Source: CAYGUI01 sp964353115 (lineage in GTDB: Bacteria > Pseudomonadota > Gammaproteobacteria > JAGOUU01). Taken from it: a DNA stretch of 64,000 nt. The notes below the pieces were generated by a model. That model saw nothing but the letters and a program-made list of their open reading frames with translations, was not told the origin of the DNA and did no database searches. The position numbers and the translations under genes were made by a program. Below are positions 27,421-37,729 of the stretch, piece by piece (position 1 is the first letter of the stretch; each line of letters starts with the position of its first letter). The DNA lies in contig CAYGUI010000001.1 in assembly GCA_964353115.1 (NCBI GenBank), positions 21,217 through 85,216 on the forward strand, given 5' to 3'.

Positions 27421-28557
27421 TTATTTAATACTATCATCAGTTTTTGCGCGTAATAACAACAAGTCATAGGCTGCTCGAAATCTTTTGTGCTCATGTATTT
27501 TAAAGCAAGATTTAGTGCCAATTCTGAGCATTCTAAGTTGCAAGAACCAAACATCGTAAATAAAATTACTCATAAATTGTGGTATGGCCACAAATTGATT
27601 TTGCGCAAATATTACCTCTTGCATTGTTGTAAAATACAAATCAGAGCTTGCCTCGTAACTTAATAATAATTTTTCTTTGTACTTATTTTCAAAAGGAATC
27701 CAAAGTAAAGATGAAAATAAAAACGCTGGTGCTAGTGGTAAATTCTGTTGATATCGATCATCAGTATTGTCAAAAGTATTATCTAAAAATTCACGTGCAT
27801 GCTTAGTTTTTAGTGCATTTTCAGTTAATGGAAATAAAATTTCGAGAATTTTGTACTTTTCTAGAATATTAAACATGCTTTTAGCATGTCCAGTTAGGAA
27901 TAACTTCTGTACTTCGTGTAATAATCTATCTCTTGAAACATTAGATAATAGGTCTTTATTATCACGTATTGAATTTTCTGTAACTGAATGGATTTTGAAA
28001 TCAAGTTTTGCTGCAAAGCGCAGGGCACGTAAAATTCTAACTGGATCTTCGCGAAAACGAATTTCAGGATCACCAATAGTACGTATTATTTTATTCTTTA
28101 TATCCTCAACACCGCCAAGATAATCAATAATACTGAAATTTTCTATCGTGTAATATAGAGCATTGATAGTAAAATCTCGCCGCATAGCGTCTTCTTCTAA
28201 TGTCCCATAGACATTATCACGCAAGATCATTCCTTCATCTGAGGTTTTATGATCATGATGACCACGGAAGGTGGTTACTTCAATAGTCTCATTTTCATAA
28301 AAAATATGGACTATTTTAAAACGTTTGCCAATTATTCGACTATTGCGAAAGATTTTGCGCACTTCTTCTGGTGTTGCAGAAGTAGCGATATCAAAGTCTT
28401 TTGGATGCATGCCCAATAAGAGTTCACGTATAGCTCCACCAACCAAATATGACTCATGGCCAGTTTTTTGGAGGCGTTTTAATATTTTTAGTGCATTATC
28501 ACTAATATTTTGGCGTGAGATGCAATGCGCATCTCTGGAAATTATTTTGGTTTTCAA
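27421..28557 (-). CDS. pcnB: poly(A) polymerase I, probably truncated by a nonsense codon
   Basis: Nucleotidyltransferase that adds poly(A) tails that mark RNA for decay. The 378-aa product has the class II signature LVGGAIRELLLGMHPKDFDIATSATP in the N-terminal head, the RRDFTINALYY motif, and the RNA-binding domain RFREDPVRILRALRFAAKL. The frame ends in TAA after DDSIK, then continues coding family-like sequence for 29 codons. A CCA-adding enzyme is a less likely alternative, because the basic N-terminal extension (ISRDAHCISRQNISDNALKI) is PcnB-like. Loss of the tail removes only the extreme C-terminus, so catalysis may persist. Confidence 0.93.
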   Translation of the reverse strand: MKTKIISRDAHCISRQNISDNALKILKRLQKTGHESYLVGGAIRELLLGMHPKDFDIATSATPEEVRKIFRNSRIIGKRFKIVHIFYENETIEVTTFRGHHDHKTSDEGMILRDNVYGTLEEDAMRRDFTINALYYTIENFSIIDYLGGVEDIKNKIIRTIGDPEIRFREDPVRILRALRFAAKLDFKIHSVTENSIRDNKDLLSNVSRDRLLHEVQKLFLTGHAKSMFNILEKYKILEILFPLTENALKTKHAREFLDNTFDNTDDRYQQNLPLAPAFLFSSLLWIPFENKYKEKLLLSYEASSDLYFTTMQEVIFAQNQFVAIPQFMSNFIYDVWFLQLRMLRIGTKSCFKIHEHKRFRAAYDLLLLRAKTDDSIK

Positions 28558-28580
28558 CTTAAATTATATTATAAAAAACT

Positions 28581-28608
28581 TTGCAAATTGGTAAAAATCG
28601 CGTACAAT
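28581..28608 (+). promoter_or_regulatory. candidate promoter of the rpsP operon
   Basis: TTGCAA (28581-28586), 16-bp spacer, TACAAT (28603-28608). The start would be near 28615, giving a 58-bp leader before rpsP with an A-rich region and the ribosome binding site GAGGAAAAG. Confidence 0.5.
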
Positions 28609-28672
28609 CTGTGTTCAATCACGAATTATAGTTGATTTAAGAATTAAAAAAAAGCACTGAGGAAAAGAAAAT

Positions 28673-28930
28673 ATGGTAACAATCAGATTGGCACGTCATG
28701 GAGCTAAAAAGAGACCTTTCTATCATGTTATAGCAACTGACTCTCGTAATCCACGTGATGGTCGTTATATTGAAAAATTAGGTTTTTTCAATCCAATAGC
28801 AGCTGGCCAAGAAAAAAGAATACAGTTAAATATTGAACAAATACAACAATGGCAAGCAAAAGGCGCGCAGGTTAGTGAAAGAGTTCAATCTTTGATTAAA
28901 GAATTCGCTAAAGGAGCTCCAGCAGCTTAA
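28673..28930 (+). CDS. rpsP: 30S ribosomal protein S16
   Basis: An 85-aa small-subunit protein beginning [20 protein letters not shown], with [19 protein letters not shown], both diagnostic of bS16. It is the first gene of the conserved rpsP-rimM-trmD-rplS operon and has a good ribosome binding site (GAGGAAAAG). Confidence 0.98.
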   Translation: MVTIRLARHGAKKRPFYHVIATDSRNPRDGRYIEKLGFFNPIAAGQEKRIQLNIEQIQQWQAKGAQVSERVQSLIKEFAKGAPAA

Positions 28931-28939
28931 GTACGCGGC

Positions 28940-29470
28940 GTGACTACTTCTTCTTATGTGATAGTTGCTAAAGTTATCGGGGTTCATGGAATAAAAGGCC
29001 ATGTAAAAATACTGTCTTTTACAGAGCCCCCAGAAAATATCATTGATTTTAAAAGATTTTTCATTTTATCTGGTCAAAATTGGCAGCATCTCGATATTTC
29101 AGATTTTCAAATAAAAGGTCAAAACATTGTTGCTATCTTAAATAATATAAGAGATCGCGATGAAGCTCGTATATTTAATGGTAGAAGTATTGCGGTTTTA
29201 CGCGAAGATTTGCCAAAAATTGATAATGAACAAGAAGGTTATTATTGGGTTGACTTAGAAGGTCTTGCTGTTTATAACCGTGATAATAAATTATTAGGTC
29301 ACGTGGATAGCGTTTTTAATACTGGCGCTAATGATATTTTGGCTGTTGATCCCGATTCCCGTGTGGATGATGAAAAGCAAATATTAATTCCGTATATATT
29401 GAATAAATATATATTATCAGTAGATTTAGAAAACAAGAAAATTACCGTTGATTGGGAAGAAGACTGGTAA
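28940..29470 (+). CDS. rimM: ribosome maturation factor RimM
   Basis: Assists 30S head assembly by binding S19. The 176-aa protein has the N-terminal RimM domain (VIVAKVIGVHGIKGHVKI) and a PRC-barrel C-terminal half (YYWVDLEGLAVYN...LIPYI). It starts with GTG at 28940, 9 bp after rpsP, with only a weak ribosome binding site, consistent with coupled translation. Confidence 0.97.
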   Translation: MTTSSYVIVAKVIGVHGIKGHVKILSFTEPPENIIDFKRFFILSGQNWQHLDISDFQIKGQNIVAILNNIRDRDEARIFNGRSIAVLREDLPKIDNEQEGYYWVDLEGLAVYNRDNKLLGHVDSVFNTGANDILAVDPDSRVDDEKQILIPYILNKYILSVDLENKKITVDWEEDW

Positions 29471-29488
29471 AAAAATAATAATTAAATC

Positions 29489-30184
29489 ATGAAGTTCTCC
29501 GTTATAACCTTGTTTCCCGAAATATTTTCAGGCTTTTTAGAATATGGTGTTATTGCGCGTGCAGCTAAAAAAGGCTTAGTCGATATAAATTTCTTAAATC
29601 TCCGTGACTTTACTTCCGATCCTCACGCTACAGTAGACGATAGGCCTTATGGTGGTGGGCCTGGAATGGTGTTAAAACCAGAGCCATTATCGAAAGCAAT
29701 ACTTGCAGCGCGTAAATCTTGCGGGTATAATACCCGAGTTATTTATTTGTCTGCACAAGGTGCAAAATTTGACCATGAGAAGGCGCTTAATTTAGCGCAA
29801 TATGATGATTTAATTTTACTTAGTGGACGTTATGAAGGCATAGATCAGCGAATTATTGACCAATATGTCGATGAAGAGCTCTCAATAGGTGATTATGTGC
29901 TTTCGGGTGGTGAAATTCCAGCCATGGCCGTTATAGATGCAGTAACTCGGTTAAAGCCTGAAGTTTTAGGTTGTGATGAATCAAGTAAACAAGATTCATT
30001 TTCAGACGGTTTATTAGATTGTCCACACTATACGCGACCTGAAAATTTTATGGGCGCAAAAGTGCCGGATGTATTATTAAGTGGTGATCATAAAAAAATT
30101 GCCAAATGGCGTTATGAAGAGCAACTGAAAGTAACGCAAGAAAAAAGACCAGATTTAATGAATTTATATAAAGATAAAAATTAG
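29489..30184 (+). CDS. trmD: tRNA (guanine-37-N1)-methyltransferase
   Basis: SPOUT-fold enzyme that methylates G37 of tRNAs to prevent frameshifting. The 231-aa protein has [39 protein letters not shown] and the knot segment [13 protein letters not shown], all typical. It is third in the rpsP operon. Confidence 0.98.
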   Translation: MKFSVITLFPEIFSGFLEYGVIARAAKKGLVDINFLNLRDFTSDPHATVDDRPYGGGPGMVLKPEPLSKAILAARKSCGYNTRVIYLSAQGAKFDHEKALNLAQYDDLILLSGRYEGIDQRIIDQYVDEELSIGDYVLSGGEIPAMAVIDAVTRLKPEVLGCDESSKQDSFSDGLLDCPHYTRPENFMGAKVPDVLLSGDHKKIAKWRYEEQLKVTQEKRPDLMNLYKDKN

Positions 30185-30200
30185 ATTACAGGAGAAAATT

Positions 30201-30584
30201 ATGAGCTATAACAAAATTATTCAAGAAATTGAACAAGCACAATTGAAAGAAGGTATACCACAATTTTCTGCTGGTGACACAGTAGTAGTGCAAGTTAAAG
30301 TAAAAGAAGGTAACCGTGAACGTCTACAGGCTTTTGAAGGTGTTGTTATTGCTAAGCGTAATAGAGGTTTAAACTCTGCTTTTACAGTAAGAAAAATTTC
30401 TCATGGCGAAGGTGTTGAGCGTGTATTTCAGACACATAGCGATATAATTGACAGCGTACAAGTTACTAAGCGTGGTAGCGTGCGTCGTGCTAAACTTTAT
30501 TATTTACGTGACAGAGCTGGTAAAGCTGCTCGTATTAAAGAAAAAGTTGGTAGTCATAAAAAAGAAGCTGCGGCGTCTAAATAA
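30201..30584 (+). CDS. rplS: 50S ribosomal protein L19
   Basis: A 127-aa large-subunit protein with the bL19 core ([52 protein letters not shown]). It has an acagGAGaaaatt ribosome binding site. A tandem palindromic repeat array begins 6 bp after its stop. Confidence 0.98.
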   Translation: MSYNKIIQEIEQAQLKEGIPQFSAGDTVVVQVKVKEGNRERLQAFEGVVIAKRNRGLNSAFTVRKISHGEGVERVFQTHSDIIDSVQVTKRGSVRRAKLYYLRDRAGKAARIKEKVGSHKKEAAASK

Positions 30585-30589
30585 TTTAT

Positions 30590-30677
30590 GGATTCCCGCC
30601 TGCGCGGGAATGACGTAAGTTAACGCGGGAATGACGTAAGTTAACGCGGGAATAACGTAAGTGAACGCGGGAATGAC
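30590..30677. repeat. palindromic element with 21-bp tandem half units between rplS and xerD
   Basis: A full palindrome (attcccgcctgcgcgggaat, 30592-30611) is followed by three further half units spaced 21-22 bp apart, each with gcgggaatgac (one has gcgggaataac) and the linker gtaagttaa or gtaagtgaa. It is the same family as the hemH array but with a different linker, so each array seems to have grown locally from one insertion. Confidence 0.9.
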
Positions 30678-30728
30678 TAAAGGACTCAAAATAGCAGAAG
30701 GATTTGCAATATTTTTCAATAATTTTAC

Positions 30729-31613
30729 ATGGATAACCCCCATAAAACTTTAGAAGATTTTTTACAAAATCTTTGGTTGCAACACGGGCTAAGTGACAAT
30801 ACGATAGCCTCATATCGTTATGATCTTACCAATTATCTAAAATATATTAATCAAAATAATTTAACTCTTTTAAATATTAACGAATCTGATTTACAGACTT
30901 ATTTAGCAGAAAGATTAGAGTCAGGAGTTTCAGCCAGAACTAGTTCACGCTTTTTATCTAGCATCAAAAAATTCTATTCTTTTTTATTGAATAAGGATCT
31001 TGTGAAATTTGACCCTACTGTTAATATTCATCGACCTAAAATTGGGCGTAAATTGCCTAATTACCTAAGCGAGAGTGAAGTCATCATATTGTTAAAAACT
31101 CCTGATATAAGCACTGATATAGGCTTAAGAGATAAGGCTATGCTTGAACTGTTATATGCCAGTGGACTTAGAGTTTCTGAGCTTATTAATTTATCCCTAA
31201 ATGATGTTAATTTTAAACAGGGAGTAGTGCGTATAGTCAGTGGTAAGGGTGGTAAAAGCCGTTTGGTTCCAATGGCGGAAACCTCTCAAACCTGGATGCA
31301 AAAATATATTAATTCAGCACGTCACAATGCCAAAACAGATGTAATTTTTATTAGCAAATCAGGGGTTGGTATGACACGGCAAACCTTTTGGCATCGACTT
31401 AAATTATATGCTTCCATGGCAGGGATTAATAAGGAAATTTCTCCTCATACACTACGGCATTCTTTTGCTACTCATTTAGTTAATAATGACGCTGACTTGC
31501 GAGTAGTTCAATTATTATTGGGTCATACAAGCATCTCTGTTACTCAAATTTACACTCATATCGCCAAAGTTAGATTGCAACAAATTCATAAGCAACATCA
31601 CCCACGGGGGTGA
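30729..31613 (+). CDS. xerD: tyrosine recombinase XerD
   Basis: Site-specific recombinase that, with XerC at dif, resolves chromosome dimers during division. The 294-aa protein has an N-terminal SAM-like domain and a catalytic domain with R148 (ASGLRVSEL), K173/K176 (SGKGGKSRL), H240 and R243 (PHTLRHSFATHL), H266 (LLGHTS) and nucleophile Y275. The ending QIHKQHHPRG resembles XerD rather than XerC. It is followed closely by a dsbC-like gene, the same order as in E. coli. Confidence 0.96.
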   Translation: MDNPHKTLEDFLQNLWLQHGLSDNTIASYRYDLTNYLKYINQNNLTLLNINESDLQTYLAERLESGVSARTSSRFLSSIKKFYSFLLNKDLVKFDPTVNIHRPKIGRKLPNYLSESEVIILLKTPDISTDIGLRDKAMLELLYASGLRVSELINLSLNDVNFKQGVVRIVSGKGGKSRLVPMAETSQTWMQKYINSARHNAKTDVIFISKSGVGMTRQTFWHRLKLYASMAGINKEISPHTLRHSFATHLVNNDADLRVVQLLLGHTSISVTQIYTHIAKVRLQQIHKQHHPRG

Positions 31614-31617
31614 TTTT
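31597..31617 (+). terminator. weak hairpin at the end of xerD
   Basis: ATCACCC-acgg-GGGTGAT (31597-31614) overlaps the xerD stop and is followed by only TTT before ACG. The stem is 7 bp with a short T tract, so it may attenuate and not fully stop transcription before dsbC. Confidence 0.35.
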
Positions 31618-31661
31618 ACGATATAATTGATGGATTATTAAAACCGAAAGGAGATGAAAAT

Positions 31662-32402
31662 ATGCTAAAAAAAATATTAGTGATCGGGTTGTTGTTATCA
31701 GGAGGATTAATTGCCAGTGCTGAAACTAAAGAAAAGGTTAAAGAAAGTTTATCTAAAGCTCTGCCTGAAATTACAATAGATAAAATGGAAAAAAGCCAAG
31801 TTCCAGGTTTTTATCAAGTAGAAAGCGGGGCTGAAATATTTTATGTAAGTGAGGATGGTAAATATCTATTTGCTGGAAATGTTATCGATGTTAAAACTAA
31901 AAGTAATATTACTGAAAATGCAAAAAATAGCTTGAGATTATCGGCTGTTAATCGCTTGCCAGCTAATGCATTTATTAACTTTACGCCAAAAGATAAAAAA
32001 TATCGCGTAGTGGTATTTACAGATGTTGATTGTCCTTATTGTCGTAAATTGCATGAAGAAATTAAAGGCTATGACAAAGAAGGAATTGAAATTAGTTATG
32101 TGCCATTTCCACGAGCTGGTTTAGATTCTCCTTCATACTATAAGGCAGCCAAAATATGGTGCTCTAGCCCAGAACAAGCGCGAGAATTGGTTAACTCTGC
32201 TAAATTAAAACACGACAGATTCAAAGCTTCAAAAGCAGATGTTTGTAAAAACAGTCCAGTTGCAGCTGCACTTGAAGTTGTTCGTGAATTACATTTAAAT
32301 GGTACTCCATCAATGTTATTGCCAAATGGAACTGTAGTTCCTGGTTATGTTCCTCCTAAACGTTTAGTGGAAATTTTAAAAGAAGAAGATTCTAAAGAAT
32401 AA
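31662..32402 (+). CDS. dsbC: DsbC-type periplasmic disulfide isomerase
   Basis: The 246-aa protein has a signal peptide (MLKKILVIGLLLSGGLIASA), an N-terminal dimerisation domain (about 25-85) and a thioredoxin-fold domain with the active site C124-P-Y-C127 (DVDCPYCRKLH) and the cis-Pro loop GTPSMLL. E. coli DsbC has CGYC; the CPYC here is a common variant. It has a strong ribosome binding site (AAAGGAGATG). It would proofread disulfides in exported proteins such as the Cys-containing product at 16.6 kb. Confidence 0.93.
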   Translation: MLKKILVIGLLLSGGLIASAETKEKVKESLSKALPEITIDKMEKSQVPGFYQVESGAEIFYVSEDGKYLFAGNVIDVKTKSNITENAKNSLRLSAVNRLPANAFINFTPKDKKYRVVVFTDVDCPYCRKLHEEIKGYDKEGIEISYVPFPRAGLDSPSYYKAAKIWCSSPEQARELVNSAKLKHDRFKASKADVCKNSPVAAALEVVRELHLNGTPSMLLPNGTVVPGYVPPKRLVEILKEEDSKE

Positions 32403-32412
32403 TTAAAAAATC

Positions 32413-33993
32413 ATGAACCAAGACTTAAGTATTGATAAGAAACAGCAAAAAGAAGAGCGAATCGGACGTAATGCTTTAGTCGTTGGTAGTATGACTTTTA
32501 TATCGCGCATAGCAGGTTTTATGCGCGATATTGTTATTGCACGTGTTTTTGGTGTAAGTGCAGAATTAGATGCGTTTTTGATAGCATTTAAAATACCAAA
32601 TTTTATGCGCCGTTTATTTGCTGAAGGTGCGTTTGCTCAAGCTTTTGTACCGATTATGGCTGAGTATCGTGAGACGCGAAGCTTATCTGATGTTAAAAAA
32701 TTAATTGCCAATTCTTATACTATTTTAGGTTTAATTTTATTTTTTATAGTTTTAGTTGGAATATTTTTCTCACCAATTTTAATTAAAATTTCAGCTCCAG
32801 GTTTGGATTTTGCTAGTGCTAAACTCACATTAGCGGCTAAGCTATTGGTTATCACTTTGCCGTATATATTTTTTATATCTTTAGTTTCTTTATATGGCGG
32901 GGCATTAAATACTTATAATAAATTTATTGTTCCAGCTATTACTCCTGTTTTATTAAATATTAGTTTAATATTCTCCTGTTTTTTTCTAATTAGATTCTTT
33001 ACTACACCGATTTATGCTTTAGCTTGGGGGGTGTTTATTGGTGGAATTTTACAGTTATTATTGCAAATATGCGCTTTATATAAACAAGGCATATTAATTA
33101 TGCCAAGTTTAAATAGTGATCTTATTGGTGTAAAAAGAATTTTAAAAAATATGGTGCCGGCTTTGTTTGGTGCCTCTGTTGCGCAGCTAGGGCTATTATT
33201 AGATACTGCTTTTGGTTCACTTTTGCCCGATGGCAGTATTTCTTGGCTTTATTATTCTGATCGCTTAATGCAATTTCCTCTTGGAATATTTGGCGTTGGA
33301 CTTGCGACAGTTGCTTTGCCATATTTATCACGTCAGCATGCCGCAGAGAATAAAGAAGGTTTTAATAATACTGCCAATTGGGCTTTCAAATGGGTGTTGT
33401 TAATTAGCATACCAGCTGGAATTGGGCTTTTTTGTTTGTCAGATATGTTGCTATTTGTTTTATTTTATAGCGACAAATTCACTATTAACGATGTAGTTTC
33501 ATCAAGTTTAAGTCTAAAAGCTTTTGCTTGTGGCCTGAATTTTTTCATTCTTGCTAAATTATTAACTTCAATTTTTTATTCGCGTAAAAATATTAAAACA
33601 CCAGTAAAAATAGCTGCTATTTGTTTATGCGCAAATGTTTTAGTCGATTATTTATTAATATCTAGCTACAAACATGTTGCCATCGCTATAGGAGTAAGTT
33701 TTTCATCTTTTATTAACTGCTCATTGTTATTGTTAGTATTAATTAAACAAAAAATAATTGAAATCAAACCTGATTTGATTAAATTTATTTCTAAAATACT
33801 ATGTGCCAATTTCGTACTAGTATTATTTTTAGTAACCTCAAAAGGAAATTTAGCAGCGTGGCAATATAGTGGAAGATTTTTTACAGCGGCTCATATGGCA
33901 GAGATTATTGTTGTTAGCATAATGTTGTACAGCATAATGTTATGGACATTGCGAGTTGATTTTGTGGGAATTTTGACATCTAAGAAATTATAA
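32413..33993 (+). CDS. murJ: lipid II flippase MurJ
   Basis: A 526-aa MVF/MATE-like membrane protein with about fourteen helices that flips lipid II for peptidoglycan synthesis. The start region (RNALVVGSMTFISRIAGFMRDIVIARVFG) and FMRRLFAEGAFAQAFVP are diagnostic. The stop overlaps the ribF ATG by 1 bp (TAATG). Confidence 0.97.
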   Translation: MNQDLSIDKKQQKEERIGRNALVVGSMTFISRIAGFMRDIVIARVFGVSAELDAFLIAFKIPNFMRRLFAEGAFAQAFVPIMAEYRETRSLSDVKKLIANSYTILGLILFFIVLVGIFFSPILIKISAPGLDFASAKLTLAAKLLVITLPYIFFISLVSLYGGALNTYNKFIVPAITPVLLNISLIFSCFFLIRFFTTPIYALAWGVFIGGILQLLLQICALYKQGILIMPSLNSDLIGVKRILKNMVPALFGASVAQLGLLLDTAFGSLLPDGSISWLYYSDRLMQFPLGIFGVGLATVALPYLSRQHAAENKEGFNNTANWAFKWVLLISIPAGIGLFCLSDMLLFVLFYSDKFTINDVVSSSLSLKAFACGLNFFILAKLLTSIFYSRKNIKTPVKIAAICLCANVLVDYLLISSYKHVAIAIGVSFSSFINCSLLLLVLIKQKIIEIKPDLIKFISKILCANFVLVLFLVTSKGNLAAWQYSGRFFTAAHMAEIIVVSIMLYSIMLWTLRVDFVGILTSKKL

Positions 33994-34925
33994 TGAATAG
34001 GCCCTCAATGAAATTTTTTCGTAGTATTTTTTCAATTCAGAATGACCAGTCTCCCAAAATAGCTACCATTGGCAATTTCGATGGTGTGCATACTGGCCAT
34101 AGATTATTATTAGATAAAACTACAGAAATTTCTAAAGAAAATAAGCTTAAATCTTTAATCATTACTTTTTATCCGCATACTAAAAATAAAGCTAATATTT
34201 TTGGTTTGCGAGAAAAATTGCAAAAATTATCAGAATTAGGTTTTGATTATTGCCTGGCGTTAAGATTTAGTAATAAATTTAAAAGTCTTAGTCCTGAAGA
34301 TTTTATTAAAAATATTTTAATTAATAATAATATTAAAAAGTTGGTTATTGGCAGTGATTTTGTCTTTGGTAAAGACAAAAAAGGTGATGTTAAATTGCTA
34401 CAAAAATTTGCTAAGACCCATGATTTCGAAGTGATTATTATTAATCGCAAGTGTAAATCTAGTAGCTCTTTAATAAAAAAATTATTAGTTGAAAGTAATT
34501 TTGATAGTGCAAAAGAAGTTTTAGGGCACGATTTTTACCGAATGGGGCGGATTGTTGCGGGAGATAAGAATGGTCGCAAGCTTGGATTTCATACCGCCAA
34601 CTTAAGGTTATTTGATATAAAGCCATTATTAAGTGGTGTTTTTGCTGTAAAAATTTTTATTGATGATAAGAGTTATTTTGGTGTTGCTAATTGGGGTATG
34701 CGCCCGACATTTAATGGCACGAAGCCAAAGCTTGAAGTTCATATATTTGATTTTAATGAAGATGTGTATGGTCACTTAATAAAAGTTGAATTTATTGCTA
34801 AAATACGCGATGAGATAAAATTTGATAGTTTAGAGCAATTAAAGCAGCAGATAAATTTAGATGTTGTTGCGGCTAAGAGTATTTTAGGACTGGATTCCCG
34901 CCTGCGCGGGAATGACGGTAATTAG
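33993..34925 (+). CDS. ribF: bifunctional riboflavin kinase / FAD synthetase with repeat-derived C-terminus
   Basis: Makes FMN and FAD. The adenylyltransferase half has IGNFDGVHTGH (about 28-38). The kinase half has GRKLGFHTANLRL, where the usual Pro of GFPTAN is His, plus VANWGMRPTFNG and the catalytic Glu in LEVHIFDF. The last residues, LDSRLRGNDGN, and the TAG stop are encoded by a palindromic element (34890-34922). The protein thus ends inside the repeat with the same LRGND peptide as in HemH. The product is 310 aa; a start at 34008 is possible. Confidence 0.94.
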   Translation: MNRPSMKFFRSIFSIQNDQSPKIATIGNFDGVHTGHRLLLDKTTEISKENKLKSLIITFYPHTKNKANIFGLREKLQKLSELGFDYCLALRFSNKFKSLSPEDFIKNILINNNIKKLVIGSDFVFGKDKKGDVKLLQKFAKTHDFEVIIINRKCKSSSSLIKKLLVESNFDSAKEVLGHDFYRMGRIVAGDKNGRKLGFHTANLRLFDIKPLLSGVFAVKIFIDDKSYFGVANWGMRPTFNGTKPKLEVHIFDFNEDVYGHLIKVEFIAKIRDEIKFDSLEQLKQQINLDVVAAKSILGLDSRLRGNDGN

Positions 34926-34938
34926 CGCGGACGTAACA
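34890..34938. repeat. palindromic element forming the 3' end of ribF
   Basis: A full palindrome attcccgcctgcgcgggaat (34894-34913) and flank gacggta lie within the ribF frame and lead into its TAG. A decayed half unit (gcgcggacgtaac, 34924-34936) follows. Confidence 0.85.
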
Positions 34939-34954
34939 AGAATTGGAGTGAATT

Positions 34955-37729
34955 ATGAGCGAAAATAATAAAAAAGATTATAAAAATACATTAAATTTGC
35001 CGCAGACAGATTTTCCTATGAAGGCCAATCTTGCGCAGCGCGAGCCTCAATTTTTAAAAAAATGGTCTGAGGACAAAACGTATTACAAAATTCGTGAAAA
35101 AATGGCTGGTAAGCCAAAATTTTTGCTTTATGATGGCCCTCCATATGCCAATGGTGATATTCATCTTGGTCATGCCCTAAATCGTTCTTTAAAAGATTTT
35201 ATTATTAAATCTAAAACTTTTAGTGGTTTTGATAGCCCACTTATTCCAGGTTGGGATTGTCATGGTTTGCCAATTGAGCGTGAAGTTGAAAAGAAAATTG
35301 GAAAGCCGGGTGTCAAAGTTGATTTGGCGACTTTTCGTAAAGAATGTCGTAAATTTGCTGAGAAGAACATTGATAAACAGCGTGAAGATTTCATGCGTTT
35401 GGGAGTTTTTGCGCAATGGGATAAGCCGTATTTGACGATGAATTTTGACTATGAAGCTAATATTATTCGTGCAATTGGCATAATTTGTCAAAAAGGGTAT
35501 TTGGAAAAAGGTTACAAGCCAGTTTATTGGTGTACTGAATGTAATTCTTCGTTAGCTGAGGCAGAAGTTGAATATCAAGATAAAGTTTCACCATCTATCT
35601 ATGTAAAATTCACAGCAGTAGATTCTAGTTTTTTTGGTGTTGATTCTCCAGTTGATATCGTAATTTGGACTACTACTCCTTGGACGCTTGATGCTAACGA
35701 AGCAGTTGCCGTAAATCGTGATTTTGAATATAGCTTAGTTCAAGCAGATAATAATTATTATTTATTAGCTTCTGATTTAGTTGAAAATTTAATGTCTGAA
35801 TTTGAAGTTTCAAATTATAAAGTTATAAATAAATTTCTTGGCAAAGATTTAGAAAATATTAAATTAAAACACCCATTTTTAGATAAAGAAGTTCCGCTTG
35901 TATTAGGTGATCATGTAACTGTTGATGGCGGAACAGGCTTGGTTCACACTGCTCCAGCGCATGGACCTGATGATTATATTTTAGGTAAAAAATATAATTT
36001 GCCGTGTGAGCATAATTTACTCGGTAATGGTTGTTTTAAAGAAGGTACGCCTTTTATTGAAAAGATGCATATTACCAAAGTTAATCCCGTAATTATTGAG
36101 CTTTTGCATGAGAAATCTAGGCTTGTAAAAAATAGTGATATTAATCATAGCTATCCTCATTGTTGGCGTCATAAAACACCAGTTATTTATCGGGCTACTC
36201 CGCAGTGGTTTATTTCAATGGATAAAAATGATTTACGTAAAAAAGCTTTAATTGCGATTAAGGATATTAAATTTCATCCATCTTGGGGTTATGAGCGAAT
36301 GGAAATTATGCTTAAAAATCGTCCGGATTGGTGTATTTCACGGCAGCGTACTTGGTGTACTCCATTACCGTTATTTATTCATAAAGAAACAGGTGATCTG
36401 CATCCGAAAACTGAAGAATTTTTTGAATTAGTTGCTTCAAAAGTAGAAGAAAAAGGTATTGACGCTTGGTATGAAATTGATAAAAATGATTTATTAGGTG
36501 CTGAAGCTGATAGTTATGATAAATCAAATGATACATTAGATGTTTGGATTGATTCTGGTGTTAGCCACTTTTGTGTGGGGAGCCATGATTCACAGCTAGG
36601 ATATCCAGCAGATTTATATATAGAGGGAACTGATCAGTACCGCGGTTGGTTTGGATCATCGCTATTAACTGGTATGGCAATTAATGATACTGCACCATAT
36701 CGTGAGCTTATTACTCATGGTTTTACTGTTGATGCACAAGGTCGTAAATTTTCAAAATCTCTTGGTAACGGAATTTCACCAAAAGAAATTTGCGATAAAT
36801 TAGGTGCTGATATTTTGCGTTTGTGGGTTTCAAGTACTGATTATAGTCATGAAGTTACAGTTACTGATGAAATTTTTAAACGCGTTTCTGATGTATATCG
36901 TCGTATTCGTAATACAGCACGATTTTTATTATCAAATCTTACTGGCTTTGATCCTGCTCATAATATGCTTGATGTTGATCAAATGCTTGAGCTTGATAAA
37001 TATATGATTTTAAAAACTCAAAAATTACAAAGCGAAATTACAGATGCATATCATAAATATCATTTTAATGTGGTATATCAAAAATTACATAATTTTTGCT
37101 CTATTGATTTGGGAAGTTATTATTTAGATATTATTAAAGATCGCCAATATACTACTCAAGAAGATAGTATTGCACGGCGCTCAGCGCAAAGTGCGATGTA
37201 TCATGTTATTGATGCTTTAGTTCGTTTAATGGCGCCAATTTTAAGCTTTACTGCAGAAGAAATTTGGCAGTATATGCCTGGAAATAATTCAGAATCTTTA
37301 TTTTTACAGCAATGGAAAAATGATTTCCCACAAATAGCTGAAAATAGCTTAAAAATTTCCAATACAGACTGGGAGTTAATTTTTTCTATTAAAGAAGATG
37401 TAAATAAAAATCTTGAAGAGCTGAGAAAAAATGGTGAAATAGGATCTGCTCTGCAGGCTGAAGTAGTTTTGCATGCTGATGCTAAGAGTTATGAAATATT
37501 ATCTAAATTAGGTGATGAATTACGTTTTGTATTAATTACCGCAACAGCTGAGTTGAGAAAATCTGCTAATAACGATTTTAAAATTGAAATTAAAAAATCA
37601 GAAAATAAAAAATGTGTGCGTTGCTGGCATTATCGTGCAGATGTTGGCCAAAATAAAGAGCATGAGGAACTATGCTCACGTTGTATAGAAAATATTGAGG
37701 GAGCAGGTGAGAAAAGGGAATTTGCGTAG
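34955..37729 (+). CDS. ileS: isoleucyl-tRNA synthetase
   Basis: Class I synthetase, 924 aa. HIGH motif is HLGH in [15 protein letters not shown], the KMSKS loop is KFSKS ([12 protein letters not shown]), the CP1 editing domain contains [13 protein letters not shown] and [15 protein letters not shown], and the C-terminal zinc motif is CVRCW...CSRC. It has a GGAGTG ribosome binding site and overlaps the lspA reading frame at its end, as in the conserved ribF-ileS-lspA order. Confidence 0.98.
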   Translation: MSENNKKDYKNTLNLPQTDFPMKANLAQREPQFLKKWSEDKTYYKIREKMAGKPKFLLYDGPPYANGDIHLGHALNRSLKDFIIKSKTFSGFDSPLIPGWDCHGLPIEREVEKKIGKPGVKVDLATFRKECRKFAEKNIDKQREDFMRLGVFAQWDKPYLTMNFDYEANIIRAIGIICQKGYLEKGYKPVYWCTECNSSLAEAEVEYQDKVSPSIYVKFTAVDSSFFGVDSPVDIVIWTTTPWTLDANEAVAVNRDFEYSLVQADNNYYLLASDLVENLMSEFEVSNYKVINKFLGKDLENIKLKHPFLDKEVPLVLGDHVTVDGGTGLVHTAPAHGPDDYILGKKYNLPCEHNLLGNGCFKEGTPFIEKMHITKVNPVIIELLHEKSRLVKNSDINHSYPHCWRHKTPVIYRATPQWFISMDKNDLRKKALIAIKDIKFHPSWGYERMEIMLKNRPDWCISRQRTWCTPLPLFIHKETGDLHPKTEEFFELVASKVEEKGIDAWYEIDKNDLLGAEADSYDKSNDTLDVWIDSGVSHFCVGSHDSQLGYPADLYIEGTDQYRGWFGSSLLTGMAINDTAPYRELITHGFTVDAQGRKFSKSLGNGISPKEICDKLGADILRLWVSSTDYSHEVTVTDEIFKRVSDVYRRIRNTARFLLSNLTGFDPAHNMLDVDQMLELDKYMILKTQKLQSEITDAYHKYHFNVVYQKLHNFCSIDLGSYYLDIIKDRQYTTQEDSIARRSAQSAMYHVIDALVRLMAPILSFTAEEIWQYMPGNNSESLFLQQWKNDFPQIAENSLKISNTDWELIFSIKEDVNKNLEELRKNGEIGSALQAEVVLHADAKSYEILSKLGDELRFVLITATAELRKSANNDFKIEIKKSENKKCVRCWHYRADVGQNKEHEELCSRCIENIEGAGEKREFA

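Noticed and set aside
30504..30813. Two minus-strand frames with repeated HSRVNLR or VIPALTY
   Set aside because: They read through the repeat array and into rplS and xerD antisense; no gene features.
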